Positions 3,565 through 5,502 of a stretch of 5,502 nucleotides of DNA are shown one piece after another. This DNA comes from a bacterium (lineage in GTDB: Bacteria > Bacteroidota > Bacteroidia > Bacteroidales > Bacteroidaceae), in assembly GCA_004562975.1 (NCBI GenBank), contig SFQP01000162.1:1-5502 (forward strand), read 5' to 3'. Below the pieces are notes generated by a model. The model saw only the letters and a program-made list of their open reading frames with translations, was not told where the DNA came from and did not search any database. The first letter of the stretch is position 1. Each line of letters opens with the position of its first letter. A program made the translations under genes and the position numbers.

Positions 3565-5502
3565 ATGAAAAAATTATTCTCACTCCTCACCCTTTTCCTC
3601 TGCTTCAGCGCGGTGTGGGCACAAAAAACGATGTACACGGTACTTGACACCAAGACTGGTACAATGACGTTTAAGTATGACGAAAACAAGCCGGCGAGTA
3701 CGGAAAGCCAGCTGGTGTTTGATGTTCCTACGTCTTCTTCCCAACCCGGGTGGTATGTCAAAAGGTCCAGCATCAAGAAAGTTGTAATTGACACATCATT
3801 CGCTGAAGCAAGACCAACTACATGCTATATGTGGTTCTATTTTTGTAGTGCATTGAAAGAGATCCAAGGTATGGAGAACCTCAATACTTCAGAGGTGACT
3901 AATATGAGCTATATGTTCGAGTTTTGCTCAGGCCTCACCTCGATTGACCTGTCAAGTTTCAACACCGCGAATGTGACGGATATGAGCTTTATGTTCCAAA
4001 ATTGCTCAGGCCTCACCTCGATTGACCTGTCAAGTTTCAACACCGCGAATGTGACGGATATGATCTTTATGTTCTGCAATTGCTCAAGCCTCACCTCGAT
4101 TGACCTGTCAAACTTCAATACCGCGAATGTGACGGATATGAGCTATATGTTCTCTTGGTGCTTAAGCCTCACCTCGCTTAACCTGTCAAACTTCAATACC
4201 GCCAATGTGACGAATATGTACTATATGTTCCAGTATTGCTCAGGCCTCACCTCTCTTGACCTGTCAAACTTCAATACCGCGAATGTGACGGATATGAGCT
4301 ATATGTTCTACTATTGCTCCAGCCTCACCTCTCTTGACCTGTCAAGTTTCAACACCGCGAATGTGACGGATATGTCCTGTATGTTCAGTGGTTGCTCAGG
4401 CCTCACCTCGCTCAACCTGTCAGGCTTCAACACAGCCAACGTGACGAGTATGGGCCAGATGTTCTTTTATTGCTCAGGCCTCAAATCGCTTAACCTGTCA
4501 GGCTTCAACACCGACAACGTGACGAATATGGAGTGTATGTTCTATAATTGCTCAGGCCTCACCTCGCTCAACCTGTCAGGCTTCAACACAGCCAACGTGA
4601 CGAGTATGGGCCAGATGTTCTTTTATTGCTCAGGCCTCACCTCGCTTAACCTGTCAAACTTCAATACCGACAATGTGACGGATATGAGTGCTATGTTCAA
4701 TAATTGCTCAGGCCTCACCTCGCTTGACCTGTCAAGTTTCAACACCGACAAGGTGACGAATATGAACAGTATGTTCAGGAATTGCTCGGGCCTCACCTCG
4801 CTCGACCTGTCAGGCTTCAACACAGCCAACGTGACACAAATGATCCAAATGTTCTATGGTTGCTCAGGCCTCGTTACCATATATGCTTCTGACTTGTTCA
4901 CAACAGAGAGTGTTACCTCCTCATATTCCATGTTTTCCGGCTGTACATCCCTTGTTGGTGCCATTCCGTATGATCCCGACAAAACAGATGCCAACTATGC
5001 CAACTATACAACCGGTTATTTCACTTTCAAGCATGACTTTACAGGCGAAATCCTATTCGACAATGGCAAAAAGATTTATTACAAAGTATGTCAGGATGAA
5101 GGATGCAATCATAGACAATATTTTGTCGATGCGGCAGGAACTATCGAAGCTGTTCCCAATGAGGATGCGACGGTCTTCAGCGTGGCAAGATACGACGTGC
5201 TGGATGCCACAACGTACGACAACCAAGCGGTATTTACTGCGGCTGACTTCACCTACAGCCGCTCGTTTGGCTCGACGGAATGGACTACGTGGTACGTGCC
5301 TTTCGACTTGACGCTGACCTCCGAGCTTTGCGACAAATATGCCTTCTCACGCATCAACAACGTGCATCAGTATGACTTGGACAACGATGGCAAGGCGGAA
5401 AAGACCGTGGTGGAGAGCTTCCGCCAGCAGCCCGGCGTGACGTTGAAGGCCAACTATCCTTACTTGGTGAAGCCGCTCAGCAGTGACTACTGTGACATGG
5501 TG
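3565..5502 (+). CDS. BspA-like leucine-rich-repeat surface protein with DUF285 26-residue repeats, 3' end off the window
   Basis: The frame is open for 646 codons from the ATG at 3565 to the window edge. Residues 1-19 are a type I signal peptide ending AVWA before Gln-Lys; the cysteine in the core has no lipobox context. Residues 20-100 form the small N-terminal region usual for this family (YTVLDTKTGTMTF, then WYVKRSSIKKVVID). A divergent repeat (about 97-122) leads into 12 regular 26-residue repeats (123-434) of the form GLTSLDLSxFNTANVTDM-xx-MF-xx-CS, matching DUF285 and the 26-residue bacterial surface repeat. One degenerate repeat caps the array (435 onward). The C-terminal part includes TEWTTWYVPFDL (about 571-582) and LKANYPYLVKPL, a module seen after repeats in Bacteroidales surface proteins. 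A sorting signal would lie beyond the edge. The family mediates adhesion to host proteins or other bacteria; the partner here is unknown. GC is lower than in the two genes to its left. There is no Shine-Dalgarno; a structured leader precedes it. Confidence 0.92.
   Translation, partial: MKKLFSLLTLFLCFSAVWAQKTMYTVLDTKTGTMTFKYDENKPASTESQLVFDVPTSSSQPGWYVKRSSIKKVVIDTSFAEARPTTCYMWFYFCSALKEIQGMENLNTSEVTNMSYMFEFCSGLTSIDLSSFNTANVTDMSFMFQNCSGLTSIDLSSFNTANVTDMIFMFCNCSSLTSIDLSNFNTANVTDMSYMFSWCLSLTSLNLSNFNTANVTNMYYMFQYCSGLTSLDLSNFNTANVTDMSYMFYYCSSLTSLDLSSFNTANVTDMSCMFSGCSGLTSLNLSGFNTANVTSMGQMFFYCSGLKSLNLSGFNTDNVTNMECMFYNCSGLTSLNLSGFNTANVTSMGQMFFYCSGLTSLNLSNFNTDNVTDMSAMFNNCSGLTSLDLSSFNTDKVTNMNSMFRNCSGLTSLDLSGFNTANVTQMIQMFYGCSGLVTIYASDLFTTESVTSSYSMFSGCTSLVGAIPYDPDKTDANYANYTTGYFTFKHDFTGEILFDNGKKIYYKVCQDEGCNHRQYFVDAAGTIEAVPNEDATVFSVARYDVLDATTYDNQAVFTAADFTYSRSFGSTEWTTWYVPFDLTLTSELCDKYAFSRINNVHQYDLDNDGKAEKTVVESFRQQPGVTLKANYPYLVKPLSSDYCDMV
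3931..4866 (+). repeat. Tandem array of twelve 78-bp units inside the BspA-like gene
   Basis: Units start at 3931, 4009, 4087, 4165, 4243, 4321, 4399, 4477, 4555, 4633, 4711 and 4789, always 78 bases apart with no indel. Each begins with GGCCTC or AGCCTC and ends at TGCTCA or a close variant. A diverged unit precedes (3853-3930), and a following unit (4867-4947) carries one extra codon. The first unit has 36 G/C of 78 by hand count. Conserved codons are almost identical at the DNA level between units, which implies recent amplification or homogenisation. Confidence 0.95.
4392..4639 (+). repeat. Two perfect 92-bp copies at a 156-bp offset within the array
   Basis: Bases 4392-4483 and 4548-4639 are identical over all 92 positions, covering one whole unit plus its edges. 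They are separated by one unit that differs. The identity includes the residue pairs that vary everywhere else (Gly-Gln and Phe-Tyr), so it reflects copying rather than selection on the consensus. Confidence 0.9.

Noticed and set aside
3909..4829. Minus-strand frames reading repeated DRSIEVRPEQ-like segments
   Set aside because: They are the reverse complement of the 78-bp repeats, so their regularity is inherited from the real gene on the plus strand.
3931..4866. CRISPR array
   Set aside because: The 78-bp repeats are contiguous, in frame and code for DUF285 units. There are no unique spacers of constant length between short palindromic repeats.

Overview
The window looks like a chromosomal segment of a Bacteroidota, order Bacteroidales. 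A Prevotellaceae-like gut or oral host is my inference. The basis is a FadL/OmpP1-type outer membrane protein with the NPAG motif, an exported GH43 enzyme of a type common in Bacteroidales, a BspA-like surface protein with 26-residue DUF285 repeats, start codons without Shine-Dalgarno sequences, and several exact copies of the Bacteroidales -7 promoter element TAnnTTTG.

Layout. Bases 1-1418, minus strand: the first 472 codons of an outer membrane beta-barrel transporter whose 3' end lies off the left edge. Bases 1419-1819: a divergent intergenic region with a promoter for the barrel gene, a -7 element for the gene to the right, nested palindromes and short direct repeats. Bases 1820-2953, plus strand: a complete secreted GH43 glycosidase that best fits the exo-beta-1,3-galactanase type. 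Bases 2954-3564: about 610 bases without a convincing intact gene. They hold a short apparent remnant of a GH35-type beta-galactosidase, an orphan promoter-like site, and a strongly folded leader just before the next gene. Bases 3565-5502, plus strand: a BspA-like leucine-rich-repeat surface protein, open at the right edge, with 12 in-phase 78-bp repeats.

The three genes all act at or beyond the cell envelope. The GH43 enzyme and the GH35 trace hint at past or present galactan (arabinogalactan) use, but no SusC/SusD pair or regulator is visible, so a polysaccharide utilisation locus cannot be claimed. The BspA-like gene is visibly lower in GC than the two genes to its left and is probably transcribed separately.

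The two most interesting signals are the leader at about 3386-3564, where long perfect helices compete for the same bases, and the repeat array. In the array, DNA-level homogenisation (a 92-bp perfect duplication two units apart) coexists with variation concentrated in two codon pairs per unit.
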